Source: Verrucomicrobiaceae bacterium
GTDB lineage: Bacteria; Verrucomicrobiota; Verrucomicrobiia; Verrucomicrobiales; Verrucomicrobiaceae
DNA: 60,884 nucleotides
Assembly: GCA_016795365.1 (NCBI GenBank)
Contig: JAEUHN010000003.1
Span: 1-60,884, forward strand
Reading direction: 5' to 3'
The notes beneath the pieces are model-generated. The model was not told where the DNA came from. It was given only the letters and a program-made list of their open reading frames with translations, and did no database searches. Both the position numbers and the translations under genes were made by a program. How positions within the stretch are numbered: position 1 is the stretch's first letter; each line of letters begins with the position of its first letter. Below, piece after piece: positions 60,355 through 60,884 of the stretch.

Positions 60355-60884
60355 CTATCGTGCCAAGAGCTTCACAGCGCCGCTGGTGCCGGTGCCGTCC
60401 GTGACGCGGGGAGCGACGGTCATGAAGTAACCGTAGCCTGCCTTGTTGGATCCCTTCTGGAACAGCACGCCCTGCCAGGCGGGCTTGGTCAGGTCGGTGT
60501 GGGTGAAGGAGGTGCCGCCGATGAGGCCGGTGGTGGGCGTGAGAGTGAAGACGTAACTGGCGTCTGTGGTGGGTGCCTTGGTGGCGACGTTGGTGGGGCT
60601 GATGTTGATGGCCTTCACCACCGATGGACTGAGCCCGCCGTCGCTGAAGGTGAGAGTGGCATTGCCATTGAGCGCATCGACAGGCAGGGGCACGGGGAAC
60701 ACGCTGGCGGGTGACGGACTGTAGTGCGCTCCGATGATGTCCACATCAATGCCTTCATCCCAGCCCCAGGGATACCATTGCGTAGCCTGATAGGGGCGGA
60801 ACCAATGCACCGAGCTGCCAGTCATGTCGGTGTCTGCGGGGGCTTCGTCCACGTTGATCCAAGCGCTGAAGCATCCCTTCAACG
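60355..60884 (-). CDS. C-terminal end of a large secreted/surface protein (partial)
   Basis: Only the last 175 or so residues are present; the frame is open at the window edge. They are Thr/Ser/Gly/Pro-rich beta-type sequence (ATLTFSDGGLSPSVVKAINISPTNVATKAPTTDASYVFTLTPTTGLIGGTSF) ending in WQGVLFQKGSNKAGYGYFMTVAPRVTDGTGTSGAVKLLAR. The phrase of a product with a GV(L/V)FQK...GxGxF element occurs at the end of many large verrucomicrobial surface proteins that carry Ig-like or Calx-beta repeats. No more can be said from this part. Confidence 0.6.
   Translation of the reverse strand, partial: LKGCFSAWINVDEAPADTDMTGSSVHWFRPYQATQWYPWGWDEGIDVDIIGAHYSPSPASVFPVPLPVDALNGNATLTFSDGGLSPSVVKAINISPTNVATKAPTTDASYVFTLTPTTGLIGGTSFTHTDLTKPAWQGVLFQKGSNKAGYGYFMTVAPRVTDGTGTSGAVKLLAR

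Overview
The window reads as a piece of chromosome from a Verrucomicrobiota bacterium, probably close to Verrucomicrobiaceae (Prosthecobacter/Verrucomicrobium type). This rests on family content rather than a marker gene. The DNA is GC-rich and densely coding, with genes on both strands. Protein kinases are fused to DUF1080 domains, and there are DUF3500, DUF4337, DUF2851 and M56/BlaR1-type proteins, TPM-domain proteins and a catalytically dead rhomboid. No rRNA, tRNA or CRISPR array was seen. Housekeeping genes (acnA, uup, ychF, rseP, typA, hemL, gcvT, coaX, valS, mutM, ppdK) are spread among envelope and hypothetical genes.

Layout. 1-6.3 kb: start of acnA, uup, a DUF2851 gene translationally coupled to a HAD phosphatase, and a secreted Arg/Gln-rich protein. 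6.4-12.3 kb: ychF, then a BlaI repressor with a twin operator next to a very unusual M56 peptidase-OstA-PpiC fusion, then the site-2 protease rseP; this is an envelope-stress neighbourhood. 13.3-18.8 kb: a compact minus-strand operon with an outer-membrane barrel, a haem lipoprotein, a FabG-like reductase, two acyl carrier proteins, an LPG-synthase-like membrane protein, a patatin lipase and an FAD oxidoreductase. It has no ketosynthase and may modify or move acyl groups at the envelope. 18.9-24.5 kb: PQQ-type propeller, typA with terminator, an inverse-autotransporter barrel without a passenger, and an M20 peptidase.

24.5-26.2 kb is an accessory island. It holds a 248-bp nested inverted repeat, a 21-bp minisatellite of about 13 units, and an AT-rich patch with two tiny convergent genes, one of which has a perfect Shine-Dalgarno site unlike its neighbours. 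26.2-38.5 kb: Tat-exported DUF3500 protein, Fur-family regulator divergent from an M23 peptidase, hemL, a VapBC toxin-antitoxin pair, an acidic protein with DUF4337, a sugar-acid dehydratase, an SGNH hydrolase, a TPM protein coupled to a pseudo-rhomboid with a zinc ribbon, and gcvT.

38.6-51 kb: Cys-rich secreted protein, small lipoprotein, two paralogous membrane-anchored coiled-coil proteins, an SDR, coaX, and a SUKH-domain gene flanked by 33-bp direct repeats, one of which is the 3' end of valS. Then come hairpin repeats, a RelE-like toxin, mutM and a lemA-TPM-TPM operon. 51.2-60.9 kb: pyruvate phosphate dikinase carrying a histone-H1-like Lys/Ala tail, two tandem paralogous Ser/Thr kinases with shuffled sensor domains, and the 3' end of a large surface-type protein.

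A window-wide trait: most starts lack a Shine-Dalgarno sequence, and many have a C/T-rich leader directly before the ATG. Start choices therefore rest on homology, signal peptides and gene overlaps.
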